This document shows positions 31,882-41,490 of a stretch of DNA of 64,000 bases, piece after piece. Where the stretch lies: the NCBI GenBank assembly GCA_016707115.1, contig JADJIH010000006.1, positions 1 through 64,000 on the forward strand, given 5' to 3'. A program made the translations under genes and the position numbers. The notes under the pieces are model-generated. The model was not told the origin of the DNA. It saw only the letters and a list, made by a program, of their open reading frames with translations, and did not search any database. The stretch's first letter is position 1. Every line of letters begins with the position of its first letter. Source of the stretch: Ignavibacteriales bacterium (GTDB lineage Bacteria; Bacteroidota; Ignavibacteria; Ignavibacteriales; Ignavibacteriaceae).

Positions 31882-33030
31882 CTACCGCAGCAATACCATT
31901 TTTTTAGTCTCAGTAAAAGCTCGTCCTGAGCCTGCCGAGGGGGCTGTTTGTAAACGATAAACGTAAACACCTGAGGCCAAATCGCCTGCAGAGGTTGAAG
32001 TATTAAATTCGACTTCATAACTGCCGGCTGGTTTGAATTCGTCTACAAGAGTAGCAACTTCGTTTCCTAAGATATCATAAACTTTTATTGATATTTGACT
32101 AGTCACCGGTAACTGATATCTGATTACTGTTGAGGGATTAAATGGATTCGGATAATTTTGTGAAAGAATAAATTCCGTCGGTATCTTTTCATCATCAGCA
32201 TCGCTTGGAGGTATAGTATATTCTGCAGCATTATGATTTGCAGATATTAAATTTCCTGACAAATCAGCCACATTATTTACTGTTATTGTGTATTGATGTC
32301 CGAAAGTATGTGCAGTTGTATTAATAATTAATTTATTCTGGTTCGTTGATTTTTGAATACCAAGAATATTTATTCCGTTGTCAATCGAATAATTGGAAAT
32401 ATTTAATGCTGTAGTGCTATCTACTGTTTCAGAGAATTCAACTTCCAGATTAACTGAGTCAAGCAGGGAAGCACTTACTAATTGAGGCGGAGTAATATCA
32501 TACGTATAAGTTAAATTCTGAAATAAATTAGGTTCCAGTAATGTTAAATTATCATCATCATAAATTCCCCAGAACGGACTGGTTGAAAGCCAATTAATAC
32601 TTGCTAATCCATTAGCATCTGTAATATCAAAATAAATTGTTACAACATCTGTCCACCCCGATGTATCTGACACAATAGTTCCATTGTTACTATTGTTGAA
32701 TGGCAAATCAATGTTTACCCATATTCTGCCTTTCATTGGTCTGGTTATAGTAGCTGGAGAGTAATTATTATCTGAGAAATTATGAAAAATATAATCTGTG
32801 TTTCTAACTGGATCGCTGATGATATTAATTGCAGAAGTATCGAAACCAAAGACTATTGTTGCTCCGCCAATTCCATATGTTCCTGTGACTGTATTAATCT
32901 GCATAAGAACCGCAATTTTTGAACTATCCGAATTTGTGACAACGAATCTACCATTAATTTCAGCTCCTGAAATAACTGATGTGAAAAGGATTATTGCTAT
33001 ACTGGCTGTCAATTTTGATTTTAGAATCAT
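31882..33030 (-). CDS. Secreted protein: N-terminal cohesin-like domain, Ig-like domain, T9SS type-A sorting tail
   Basis: The preferred start is ATG at 33030, giving a signal peptide like that of the paralog at 35386; an upstream ATG at 33054 exists. Residues about 20-160 form the domain shared by four neighbours (NGRFVV, GGATIVFGFDTS, WVNIDLPFNNSNNGT, WGIYDDDN). Next comes a Big_5-like domain (LVSASLLDS to NVADLSGN). The tail SQNYPNPFNPSTVIRYQLP to ETKKMVLLR is a T9SS sorting domain. Eight residues, PSAGSGRA, are inserted in that tail at 31918-31941. Surface-attached or secreted; the ligand is unknown. Confidence 0.75.
   Translation of the reverse strand: MILKSKLTASIAIILFTSVISGAEINGRFVVTNSDSSKIAVLMQINTVTGTYGIGGATIVFGFDTSAINIISDPVRNTDYIFHNFSDNNYSPATITRPMKGRIWVNIDLPFNNSNNGTIVSDTSGWTDVVTIYFDITDANGLASINWLSTSPFWGIYDDDNLTLLEPNLFQNLTYTYDITPPQLVSASLLDSVNLEVEFSETVDSTTALNISNYSIDNGINILGIQKSTNQNKLIINTTAHTFGHQYTITVNNVADLSGNLISANHNAAEYTIPPSDADDEKIPTEFILSQNYPNPFNPSTVIRYQLPVTSQISIKVYDILGNEVATLVDEFKPAGSYEVEFNTSTSAGDLASGVYVYRLQTAPSAGSGRAFTETKKMVLLR
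31918..31941 (-). repeat. 24-bp palindromic-repeat insertion coding PSAGSGRA inside a sorting domain
   Basis: Read on the minus strand it is a CCTCGGCAGGCTCAGGA-type sequence, close to the widespread short repeat CCTTCGACAGGCTCAGGA. It adds eight residues between LQTA and FTETKK, a point where the paralogous tails at 33844 and 37305 have no insertion. Confidence 0.65.
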
Positions 33031-33843
33031 TCTTGTACAAAAGTTAAAAAACATACCTGATTTCCTATTTTACCTTGTTTTGACTCAAACAGTTTTAAGC
33101 TACTTATATGGGTTGTATTGTATCAAATTGGGTGCCCAAAAATAACTGCTGCATCCTTTTGAAACAAACTAATTATTTGCTCGCAAGTAAGAAAAACCGG
33201 TAATTATTACTAATAAATAACGATTTTTGAAAAAATTACAGTTGAATTATAAGAATATGATTGAATTTTGATATGAAAATTATGCGTAAAAAAATATTAC
33301 TATCCTAAATATATGATTCAAAGAAAGCAATCCTTGCTGTCTGACAGTTATTTAGAATAGCATCCTATATGCTTTATTGGAATCGCACTTGATTAAATTT
33401 TTAATAGAATTAAATGGAATATTCTAATCCACAGAATATTAGATTATCCAGTTACTCGCTGCTGGATTGTTCACTTTAACCCGTCAAGTAAGTTTCCTTA
33501 GAAAATCTCAGGGGTGATGTAAAATGGTTTGCCTGATAATATTAAAAATATTGGGTAGGTTTAGCCTTCAGCATATTTGAAACTTGTATTAAAATCTTAG
33601 AGTGTATAATGTCGTACGCAAGATTGCAGCCATCCTTGAAATGACTTTATAGTTTTCAAACAACCTCTGATAGGGAAGGATAGTGTTGTAGTTGTTTGTG
33701 AAACCTTTCAGTTTTAAAAATCTTTGCGAATAAAAATAATCATTGAAAAATGATAACTAAAACTGACTACCAATTAGAATTCATCTCCCAAATAATTATA
33801 ATAATCATCCTCATACTCATACTGCGTTCACAGCGCTTCGCTC
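33031..33843. other. Intergenic, about 0.8 kb, no gene recognised
   Basis: All frames are closed by frequent stops and no RNA gene is recognisable. The part next to the minus-strand gene start (33113-33168) resembles the same position upstream of the paralog at 36513. The middle is slightly less AT-rich (TTACTCGCTGCTGGATTG near 33455) and might be an eroded remnant, but nothing can be named. Confidence 0.5.
33113..33168 (-). promoter_or_regulatory. Upstream element shared by two paralogous T9SS genes, copy 1
   Basis: About 55 bases resemble 36595-36650: plus-strand GTATCAAA, then a GTGCC core, AAAATAA, ATCC and TTTTGAAAC in the same order and spacing. This copy contains the perfect palindrome TTGGGTGCCCAA. 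Position is about 80-140 bases upstream of the start codon, suitable for a promoter or operator, or simply unerased ancestry of the duplicated gene. Confidence 0.4.
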
Positions 33844-35250
33844 TTACCTAAGAAGCACCATCTTCTTTGTTTCCGTAAAATTTTCTGCGGAAAGTTTATA
33901 AATATATATTCCGCTTGCTAATTGTTGACTGTCGACTGAAGATTGAAAATCAACTTCATAATTACCGGCAGGTTTATATTCATCAACTAACGTTATTATT
34001 TCATTTCCCAGCATATCATATACTATTAATACTTGCCGACTATCAACTGGACACTGCCAGCTGATTTTGGTACTCGGATTAAATGGATTAGGATAATTCT
34101 GAGATAATTCAAATTTAACAGGAACAACTTCTACTTCTACTATTTCTGAATATTCAAAATGTCCATCATTATCAATTTGTTTAAGCCTGTATTGAAAACT
34201 GCTTCCACCAACAAGTTTGTTATCTGAAAATGAATATTCTTTTACTGAATTTGAATTTCCATTACCATTTATAAAACCAATCTTCTCCCACACTTGACAC
34301 TCAGCGCTTAACGCACAGCGTTCTACTTCAAATCCATAATTATTAACCTCCGTCTTTGTATTCCAGTTAAGTAGTATCTGGCCGTTTTTTGCCTTTACTG
34401 TAAAAGAACTTAATTCTACTGGTAGGAGGTAATTTGAAGCTGAGTTATGGTTTGGGTCTATGATGTTTCCTGCAAGGTCAGTGATATTATTTACTGTAAC
34501 CGTGTATGTTCCAGATTCGGAAGGAGATGTTCTTAATGTTACTTGCGTTAATGATAATGTAGCGCTTGAAACATTTATCCCATTACTGATTGAATAATTA
34601 TTGATGTTCTGCGCGGTGCTGATGTTTAATTGTTCAGAAAAGTTTAATACTAGAGTAGTTACGTCACTGAATGTCGCACTTACTAATTGAGGGGGGGTGA
34701 TATCGTTAGTAATCACGTAGTTTAAATTCTGAGATGTCCCCGGATTCCACAAAGTTGTGTTATTTGCATCATAAATTCCCCAGTACGGATTTATCATTAA
34801 CCAGTCGAGTTTTAAAGTATCGCTGGGGTTAATGATATCAAAAAACAAAGTAGCTACATCAGTCCACCCGTTGCTTCCAGAAACAACAGTTCCATTATTA
34901 CTGTTATTGAAAGGAAGATCAATATTTAACCATAATTTATCAATTGCAGGTTTTGTTATTGTCGCAGGGCTGTATTTATCACCGCTAAAATTATGAAAAA
35001 CATAATGAGTGTTAACCTGAGGACTGCAGTTGAAGCTTAATGCAGAACTGTTAAATCCAATTACGATAGTTGCTCCCCCCATATCATCGGAGCCCGTATT
35101 TGTATTTACTTGAAGGAGTACTTCAAGTATTAGACTATCTGTACTTATTACAACGAATCTGCCGTTGACATTCGTGGCGGAGATAATTGTATTAAAAACA
35201 AAAAGTAACATTCCAATCTTATACATACTACGCATATTCATACTGTCCAT
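33844..35250 (-). CDS. Secreted protein: cohesin-like domain, Ig-like domain, T9SS type-A sorting tail
   Basis: 468 residues with a signal peptide; several ATG codons in the first 15 residues make the exact start uncertain. Residues about 25-175 carry the shared domain (GGATIVIGFNSSAL, WLNIDLPFNNSNNGT, TDVATLFFDI, WGIYDANNTT). A Big_5-like domain follows (LVSATFSDVTTLVLNFSEQL to NNITDLAGN). Then comes a beta-sandwich of the VELSSFTVKA to KEYSFSDNKL type, common before T9SS tails. The tail reads LSQNYPNPFNPSTKISWQ to TETKKMVLLR. Uninterrupted. Confidence 0.75.
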   Translation of the reverse strand: MDSMNMRSMYKIGMLLFVFNTIISATNVNGRFVVISTDSLILEVLLQVNTNTGSDDMGGATIVIGFNSSALSFNCSPQVNTHYVFHNFSGDKYSPATITKPAIDKLWLNIDLPFNNSNNGTVVSGSNGWTDVATLFFDIINPSDTLKLDWLMINPYWGIYDANNTTLWNPGTSQNLNYVITNDITPPQLVSATFSDVTTLVLNFSEQLNISTAQNINNYSISNGINVSSATLSLTQVTLRTSPSESGTYTVTVNNITDLAGNIIDPNHNSASNYLLPVELSSFTVKAKNGQILLNWNTKTEVNNYGFEVERCALSAECQVWEKIGFINGNGNSNSVKEYSFSDNKLVGGSSFQYRLKQIDNDGHFEYSEIVEVEVVPVKFELSQNYPNPFNPSTKISWQCPVDSRQVLIVYDMLGNEIITLVDEYKPAGNYEVDFQSSVDSQQLASGIYIYKLSAENFTETKKMVLLR

Positions 35251-35385
35251 CCCATTTATAAATAATCTGATTACAATTAATTAAAACATCAAAATATTTC
35301 GTCAGAAAAAATGAATATCATAATTTCAAAACGGACTAAGTAAGCTCTTTCTTCCAAATCTGGATTTGAAGAGATTACTCTGTGC

Positions 35386-36513
35386 TTAGCGAAGAAGTAC
35401 CATCTTCTTAGTCTCAGTAAATGCCTGCCCTGATCCAGCAGATGGATCTATCTGTAAACAATAAATGTAAACACCGGAAGCAAGGTTCTCTGAGTTGAAA
35501 ACAACTTCATGACTACCTGCTTCCATAAATTCATTCACTAATGTGACAACTTCATTTCCTAACACATCGTAAACTTTTAAAGTCTGATGACTGCTGATAG
35601 GAGACTGCCAGCTTATTTTTGTACTTGGATTAAAAGGATTCGGATAATTCTGAGCAAGTTCAAAACTAATTGGAACGGTTTTTATTTCTACAACATCTGA
35701 ATAAGTGAATGAACCATCCATATCAATTACTTTTAATCTATACTTAATAACAGATGAATTATGAATTGTTATATCCGTGAAACTATATTCCACAGGAGAT
35801 GTTGAGTTTCCTTGGCTTTCGATAAATCCAATCTTTTCCCACTTCTCACTTCTTACGTCTTGCGTTTCACATCTTTCTACTTCAAATCCATAATTATTTA
35901 GTGATGTGGCTGTGATCCATTTTAAGTTTACTAAATTATTATCAAGAAGGGAGGCACTGAATGAACTCAATTCAACTGGTATAATGAAGTTAATCAGATC
36001 ATCAAATTGTCCGATATTCCATAATGAGGTATTGTCATCATCATAAACACCCCAGAAAGTGCTGTTTGTTATCCACCAAAAACTTGCAAGCCCGTTTTCA
36101 TTTACTATATCAAAATGAATTGTTGCTACATCAGTCCAATTTTCACCACCGGCTACTATAGTTCCGTTGTTGCTATTGTTGAATGGCAGATCAATATTAA
36201 CCCAAATTTTGTTGTTCATCGGTCTGGTAAGAGTAGCAGGACTATAATTGCCGCCACAGAAATTATGTATAATATAATCTGTGTTTTTAATTGGAATAGA
36301 TTTAAATGTCGTGACTGAAGTGTCAAATCCGATGACGATTGTCGCCCCGCCCATAGCATCAATACCTGTGTTCGTGTTTATCTGAAGCAGAAGGGATAGC
36401 CTGGAACTGTCATTATTAACAATAATGAATCTTCCATTTACATTCGTAGCTAAAATGGTTGAACTGCAGAATATTACAACCATCAACACCATCATTTTTA
36501 ATTTTAATATCAT
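35386..36513 (-). CDS. Secreted protein: cohesin-like domain and T9SS type-A sorting tail
   Basis: 375 residues. The signal peptide (MILKLKMMVLMVVIF) is followed at once by the shared domain (NGRFIIVNN, GGATIVIGFDTS, WVNIDLPFNNSNNGT, WGVYDDDNTS). This is the shortest family member: the Big_5-like domain is absent. The VELSSFSASLL module precedes the tail LAQNYPNPFNPSTKISWQ to TETKKMVLLR, which carries the insertion PSAGSGQA at 35422-35445. Presumed surface-located by the type IX pathway. Confidence 0.75.
   Translation of the reverse strand: MILKLKMMVLMVVIFCSSTILATNVNGRFIIVNNDSSRLSLLLQINTNTGIDAMGGATIVIGFDTSVTTFKSIPIKNTDYIIHNFCGGNYSPATLTRPMNNKIWVNIDLPFNNSNNGTIVAGGENWTDVATIHFDIVNENGLASFWWITNSTFWGVYDDDNTSLWNIGQFDDLINFIIPVELSSFSASLLDNNLVNLKWITATSLNNYGFEVERCETQDVRSEKWEKIGFIESQGNSTSPVEYSFTDITIHNSSVIKYRLKVIDMDGSFTYSDVVEIKTVPISFELAQNYPNPFNPSTKISWQSPISSHQTLKVYDVLGNEVVTLVNEFMEAGSHEVVFNSENLASGVYIYCLQIDPSAGSGQAFTETKKMVLLR
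35422..35445 (-). repeat. 24-bp repeat insertion coding PSAGSGQA inside a sorting domain
   Basis: Same site and same reading frame as the insertion at 31918 in a paralogous tail, but with only partly similar nucleotides (minus strand CCATCTGCTGGATCAGGG). The surrounding GATCC...GGATC forms a short inverted repeat. The encoded peptide is nearly identical in the two places. Confidence 0.6.
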
Positions 36514-37304
36514 ATACCCACCCTGTTAAAAAACTTAACCGATTTCCCAGTTAAAACTTATTATTTTTAGTTAATTAAGAACCATTTATTTATTGGGGTA
36601 TGTATCAAACTGAGTGCCTGAAAATAATACCTGATCCTTTTTGAAACATAAATGTTTAAATTGTAATAAGTAAATTCTATAGGTAATTTTTACTGGGAGA
36701 GATGAATTATGAAAAATTTACTTTTACTTAGAGAAGCATTAGTTTGTTTTTAATATGTGAAATAGAGATTAATATTTGGAAATTGCTTTATTTATTTTTA
36801 ATTGAGAGGTTGCGTGTATATTACTGTTTGTTGGTCTGAGCGAAGTTGAAGATTGACGTATTGAAATAAATTAGCATCTCCATGGCATTTCCACTCGGTG
36901 TTACGCTTTTTATTTTAATAACAAAGGCTCTAATGGGAGAAGTCTTATAATTTATACAGATTTCCGGCACGAAATCAATTGGGATTCTTCGAAATACCTT
37001 TTGCAAATTTAGGGCATTTTTCTCGGCTTAAGAGATACTAACTAGTTTGTCAGTTTGAAAAAGGGCAGAGATGAAGTTAGAATTGTTTTTACGTTTTTTG
37101 TATTTGAATTAAGTGAAAAGTTTAATTTCATTGATAACGATGTTGTTTTTAATACATGAAAAGTTTTGAAATTGTTTAAACAAACGAATGAAAAACTATC
37201 GATGCTGCGGATGACATAGAATACTATTAAGGACTATGAATAACCACAAATCTAAAAATCACTCTGCTCACAACGCACAGACCCGTGTGTGATGCCCTTT
37301 GCGC
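36514..37304. other. Intergenic, about 0.8 kb, no gene recognised
   Basis: Contains the second copy of the upstream element (36595-36650). A 61-codon minus-strand frame at 36821-37006 has no recognisable motif and I do not support it as a gene. Just after the next gene's stop, 37262-37304 is comparatively GC-rich (CACAACGCACAGACCCGTGTG). Confidence 0.45.
36595..36650 (-). promoter_or_regulatory. Upstream element shared by two paralogous T9SS genes, copy 2
   Basis: Counterpart of 33113-33168: plus-strand GTATCAAACTGAGTGCCTG, AAAATAA, GATCC and TTTTTGAAAC. It lies about 80-140 bases upstream of the ATG at 36513. It lacks the perfect palindrome of the other copy. Confidence 0.4.
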
Positions 37305-39148
37305 TTACCGCAGCAGCACCATCTTCTTTGTTTCAGAAAATTCATTAGTCTGAATTTTATAAATGTATATCCCGGAAGCTAAATTATTTGCATCAAATTC
37401 TACTTCGTGCTGTCCGGCTTCCATAAATTCATCGATAAGCGTTGCAACTTCGTTTCCTAACACATCGTAAACTTTTAAAGTCTGATGACTGCTGATAGGA
37501 GACTGCCAGCTGATCCTGGTGCTTGGATTAAAAGGATTCGGATAGTTTTGTGACAGCACCAATGTTGTTGGAGCCATAGGCTCCTGATTCGGAGTTTCTT
37601 TAAATATTGATCCAAAACTTTCAAATTCCCAGATGCTTGCCTTATTACTTTGATTGCATTCTTTCAGTACTAGTTTGATATATCTTCCATCTGTGGAATC
37701 AAATTCAATTTCAGTCCATTCAGCTTCTTCTGACCAAATATCCTCTAAAATTGGACTCCATGAATTTAAATCAACTGAAGAGTAAACAGAATATTTGTAC
37801 AATCTTCCGGTCTCTCCTTTGTAAAAAGAGATTCTTAAACTGTCCATAGAAACACTTTTACTCAGATCATAAGTTATCGAGTCGGGCATTATCCTTGCAC
37901 TTTGCCATCGGGATTCGGGGTCACTCATTCCAAATCCGTCAATTGTTTTATTCGGGGTGTAATTTTGTTCCCAGGTGGATGCTGTTACATTAGAAATAGT
38001 GTTCTTTGAATAATTTCCTTTTATTCTTTTTGGAATTCTATAAGAGTTAATTTTTGGATTGGGGGATTGTAAATTACCAGCTCTGTCTTTTATATTGGAA
38101 ACTGTAAGAGTATAATCAACATCTGTTAGTTGTTTTGAAGTCTTTAATTTTATTCCGGTTGAATCAGGTAAAAGCTGTGCAGAAATAATACTGATATTAC
38201 CGGATATCGAAAAATTATTTTTGTTTTTTGCGGTATTGATATCCAATCTTTCGGAAAATTGAACCGTTACAGATTGGCTGCTTGTTACTATGATTCCGTT
38301 AATGGCAGGAGGTGTAATATCTGAAACGAATGTGTATGCTGATGAATTATTATTTGAGGAAATATTATTTCCTGCAATATCGTGAACATTACTCACTGAT
38401 ATAGTATAATTTTGACCTGGTGTATGTGAAGTTGTATTTAAAGTCACTTTATTCTGATTCAATGAAAGTGATCCGCTAAGCACACTAATTCCATTGTTAA
38501 TAGAGTAATTTGAAACATTAACAGCAGAGGAAATTTCCATCGGTTCTGAAAATATAATTTCCAGTTTTACGAATCAAGCAGGGTAGCGCTAACTAATTCA
38601 GGTGGAGTTGCATCGTTATTAATGAAATAGGTTAAATTCTGAAATGTACTCGGGCTCCATAATGTTGTATTGTTTGCATCATAAATTCCCCAGTATGCAT
38701 TTGTCATAAGCCAGTTGAGTTTTAATGTGTCGTTTGGGTTTATTATATCAAAAAATAAAGTAGCTACATCAGTCCACCCGTTGCTTCCAGATACAACAGT
38801 TCCATTATTGCTGTTATTAAAAGGCAGATCAATATTTAACCATAATTTATCAATTGCGGGTTTTGTTATAGTTGCGGGACTATAATTCCCTCCGCTGAAA
38901 TTATGAAAAATGTAGTTTGTATTAACTTGAGGATTGCTGAAGTTTAATGCAGAATTATTAAATCCGATTACGATGGTCGCGCCACCCATATCATCGGAGC
39001 CGGTGTTTGTATTTATTTGAAGTAGTACTTCAAGCTTGTTGTTATTTGTTCCTTTAACGATAAACTTGCCATTAACATTGGTAGCTGTAATTGAAATCGA
39101 GTTTGCAATAAATAACATTCCGAATATATAGATATTAAGAATTTTCAA
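37305..39148 (-). CDS. Secreted protein: cohesin-like domain, two Ig-like domains, F5/8 type C-like domain, T9SS tail (frameshifted)
   Basis: The N-terminal piece, 38567-39148, has a signal peptide and the shared domain (GGATIVIGFNNSAL, WLNIDLPFNNSNNGT). It ends at ATLLDS followed by TAA, where one base is missing; the next frame resumes as VKLEIIFSEPMEISSAVN. Two Big_5-like repeats follow, then a discoidin-like region (NVTASTWEQNY, GRYIKLVLKE, IWEFESFG) that usually binds carbohydrate. The tail is LSQNYPNPFNPSTRISWQ to SETKKMVLLR. About 614 residues. The added binding domain makes glycan binding the best guess. Confidence 0.75.
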
Positions 39149-39239
39149 TATGTCTTTTCCTTCCGTATCCTAAACAGATTAACAATAATTAAAATATTTT
39201 GATCATTAAACAGTAAATGACCAGACCTGACCATAAATG

Positions 39240-39360
39240 ACTATCTCTTCTCTGCGCTTACCTTTGCGCTCTGCCTCTTGCTCTTTCTTTCCTCCCCCGC
39301 CTTTTTTCTCTGTTTTGCCTTTCAGCTCTACGCTTACCTCCATGCGCATTGCGCTCCGCA
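39240..39360 (-). other. GC-rich, purine-strand-biased 3' tract with repeated GGTAAGCG motif
   Basis: Directly after the beta-helix gene stop, the minus strand is strongly purine-rich and far richer in G than the surroundings. It contains GGTAAGCG(C/T)AGAG twice (about 39250-39262 and 39331-39343). The same GGTAAGCGCA or GGTAAGAGCG string spans the stop codons of the T9SS genes at 37305 and 33844, so the tract looks like stacked copies of those 3' ends. Confidence 0.4.
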
Positions 39361-41490
39361 CTACGGCACCTGTGTCATCGTTCCGTTATTTATATTCCAG
39401 TAAAGATTTACATCGTGTATGGTCACACCGCCATCTAAATTAAAATCTCCATTTAAATAACCAAGTGTTCCGTTTTGAGGTAGCCATACCTCATTCCTGT
39501 CCGCAATGGTTATTCCGCCGTTGCTATTTCCGTCGCCTGTATACATTCCGAATATTCCGTTACCAAGATTTGCCATTGGATTTGTTCCGTAAGCTTTATC
39601 CATACCGTTTGTAAAATCGTAAATTTGCGAATTTGCTGATAACTGTACTGGGTTAGCCGACATAACTGCCAAATGATTTCTGTGAAAAACCGCAACATAA
39701 TAAGACCCTTCCTGCACGTTGCTGAATGGTACACCGATGCTTCCATCACTATTAAGTAAAGTTCCGTCGTTCTTCAGTATCGCTGCTTTTCTGGAAACAA
39801 CCTGTGTTGGATTTGAACTGCTTCTCAACTCTACAAGAACCCAATCAACAAAACTTGAACTTGAACCTGAACTTAAACTCTCACTTCCATTATAATTCCA
39901 TGGAGCTGTATTAAAAGGCTGCGTATTTGGAAGCAATCCATTTTGACTTAGGTTTGTGTTCATTAAATTTGTATTGAATGGACCCTGGAGGAATATTTTG
40001 CTTCGTAAATTAATATTACTTGATTGACTTCCACCAAATTCTAAAGCACCCATATCCCAAGAGCCTGTTCTTTCATTCCCAAGAATATCATATCGTAAAA
40101 ATGGAAATTCGGCGGATAAATCTACACCTTCATCTCTGCCTGTTTCAGTATAATAATCTTCTTTATTAAGTCCATATTTATTAGCAAAAATTACAGCAGT
40201 AGAATTTCCGGAATTTCCGTGAACATCGAATCCATCTGATTGCCATTGTGACCAAGATTTGTTAATTCCGCCTGCTACCGCAAAGGGTGAAGATATACCA
40301 GCATATTCAGCATAATAATTGTAATCAATATCTTTATAAGTTGCATTCCAATAAGCAGTAGTATTTTCTATGTTTAGAATATTTGGGGCAAGACTATCTT
40401 TGATGAGAATATTATTCTTCATAACAAGAGTATCGATAGCCCATCCTGTAAACATGCTGCCAGAACTCCCTTTTGATATAATTGTATTGTTAAGAAAGTA
40501 GATACTATTGTACTCAGAATAACTACCTACATAATATCTGCCAATTGCAAGACCACCGACACCAGTCCGTATTTTCCTATTCACAAAAATATTGTTATAA
40601 ATTACAAATCGGGCATTAGCACTTTGAGTCCAACCATAATTATATAACATATTATTCCAATGCGTTCCTTCTGGGTTTGTATCTATTAAAAGATTGTTAG
40701 ATATTGTTATTGTTAAACGCTGACCTGCAGGAACATTAAAACCCAAATTAGAAAGTTGTATTCCATCCCTATGGGCATCGGTTTCGTTATTACCATTTCT
40801 AAGGATGATTATGTTTCTATCAATAGTGTGTCCACCATTACCGCCGCTCATTGTTATAGCATCCTGACTATTTGGTAAATCATTTGGCAAATTTTCAATA
40901 ATACAATTCCTGACTGTTGTCTTTGTCCCGTTTATATATAATACTTCAGTTATTCCCTTACCTATAATGTGATTATCTTCAAAGAATATTAAACTATCAC
41001 GAAGTTCAGCATCATTATCTCCAAGTTGTACCATACCGCTTCCACCTATTCTATTGTCGATGATTGTGAAGCCAATAAACTTAATATTTGACAAATTCAT
41101 TATAGCCAAAATCGGACTTTCCGTTCCATATGCAGAAATATAAACATCTCCATTGTGTCCTGTTTGATAAGCAGGAGTTACTACAACAGGGTAGCCACTT
41201 GCAAAAGTATTCTTAGAAGAAGTACCATACCCTAATCGTATGCCATAAGCACCATTTGGAGAATAAATCGTAGAATCTGTTCCACCTGAAACATAAATGG
41301 TATCACCTGGTTGAATTATCTTCCAATTTATCCCATTACCTGCTCCCCAATAATCCGTTGAATCAAAATCTGTCCAGGCATTCGCCCAATTTCTGCCAGT
41401 GTCTCCACCAGTCGCATCTCTGTTGACATACCAAACATTCTGAGCATTAACTGTCATAAACACTAGTGCACTTATAATTATTATCTTCAT
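39361..41490 (-). CDS. Secreted right-handed beta-helix protein ending in a dockerin-like tandem EF-hand module
   Basis: 709 residues with a signal peptide (to about residue 17, ending NAQ). Residues about 45-480 show parallel beta-helix character with many N-rich turns (NLSNIKFIGFTIIDN, TITISNNLLIDTN, IYFLNNTIIS). A module at about 500-640 (VDWVLVELRSSS, YYVAVFHRNHLAVM) is common in Bacteroidota surface proteins. The last 55 residues hold two calcium-loop-like motifs, DGNSNGGITIAD and DFNLDGGVTIHD, spaced as in type I dockerins, ending NNGTMTQVP. It has no T9SS tail, unlike its four neighbours. A polysaccharide lyase or adhesin role is possible. Confidence 0.7.
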   Translation of the reverse strand: MKIIIISALVFMTVNAQNVWYVNRDATGGDTGRNWANAWTDFDSTDYWGAGNGINWKIIQPGDTIYVSGGTDSTIYSPNGAYGIRLGYGTSSKNTFASGYPVVVTPAYQTGHNGDVYISAYGTESPILAIMNLSNIKFIGFTIIDNRIGGSGMVQLGDNDAELRDSLIFFEDNHIIGKGITEVLYINGTKTTVRNCIIENLPNDLPNSQDAITMSGGNGGHTIDRNIIILRNGNNETDAHRDGIQLSNLGFNVPAGQRLTITISNNLLIDTNPEGTHWNNMLYNYGWTQSANARFVIYNNIFVNRKIRTGVGGLAIGRYYVGSYSEYNSIYFLNNTIISKGSSGSMFTGWAIDTLVMKNNILIKDSLAPNILNIENTTAYWNATYKDIDYNYYAEYAGISSPFAVAGGINKSWSQWQSDGFDVHGNSGNSTAVIFANKYGLNKEDYYTETGRDEGVDLSAEFPFLRYDILGNERTGSWDMGALEFGGSQSSNINLRSKIFLQGPFNTNLMNTNLSQNGLLPNTQPFNTAPWNYNGSESLSSGSSSSFVDWVLVELRSSSNPTQVVSRKAAILKNDGTLLNSDGSIGVPFSNVQEGSYYVAVFHRNHLAVMSANPVQLSANSQIYDFTNGMDKAYGTNPMANLGNGIFGMYTGDGNSNGGITIADRNEVWLPQNGTLGYLNGDFNLDGGVTIHDVNLYWNINNGTMTQVP

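Noticed and set aside
32798..33145. Plus-strand 115-codon frame opposite the first T9SS gene
   Set aside because: It is antisense to a gene with clear signal peptide and domain structure and has no recognisable motif of its own; similar antisense frames elsewhere were dropped for the same reason.
33255..33720. Eroded insertion sequence in the gap after the first T9SS gene
   Set aside because: No inverted ends, target duplication or transposase motif (DDE, HUH) could be recognised in any frame.
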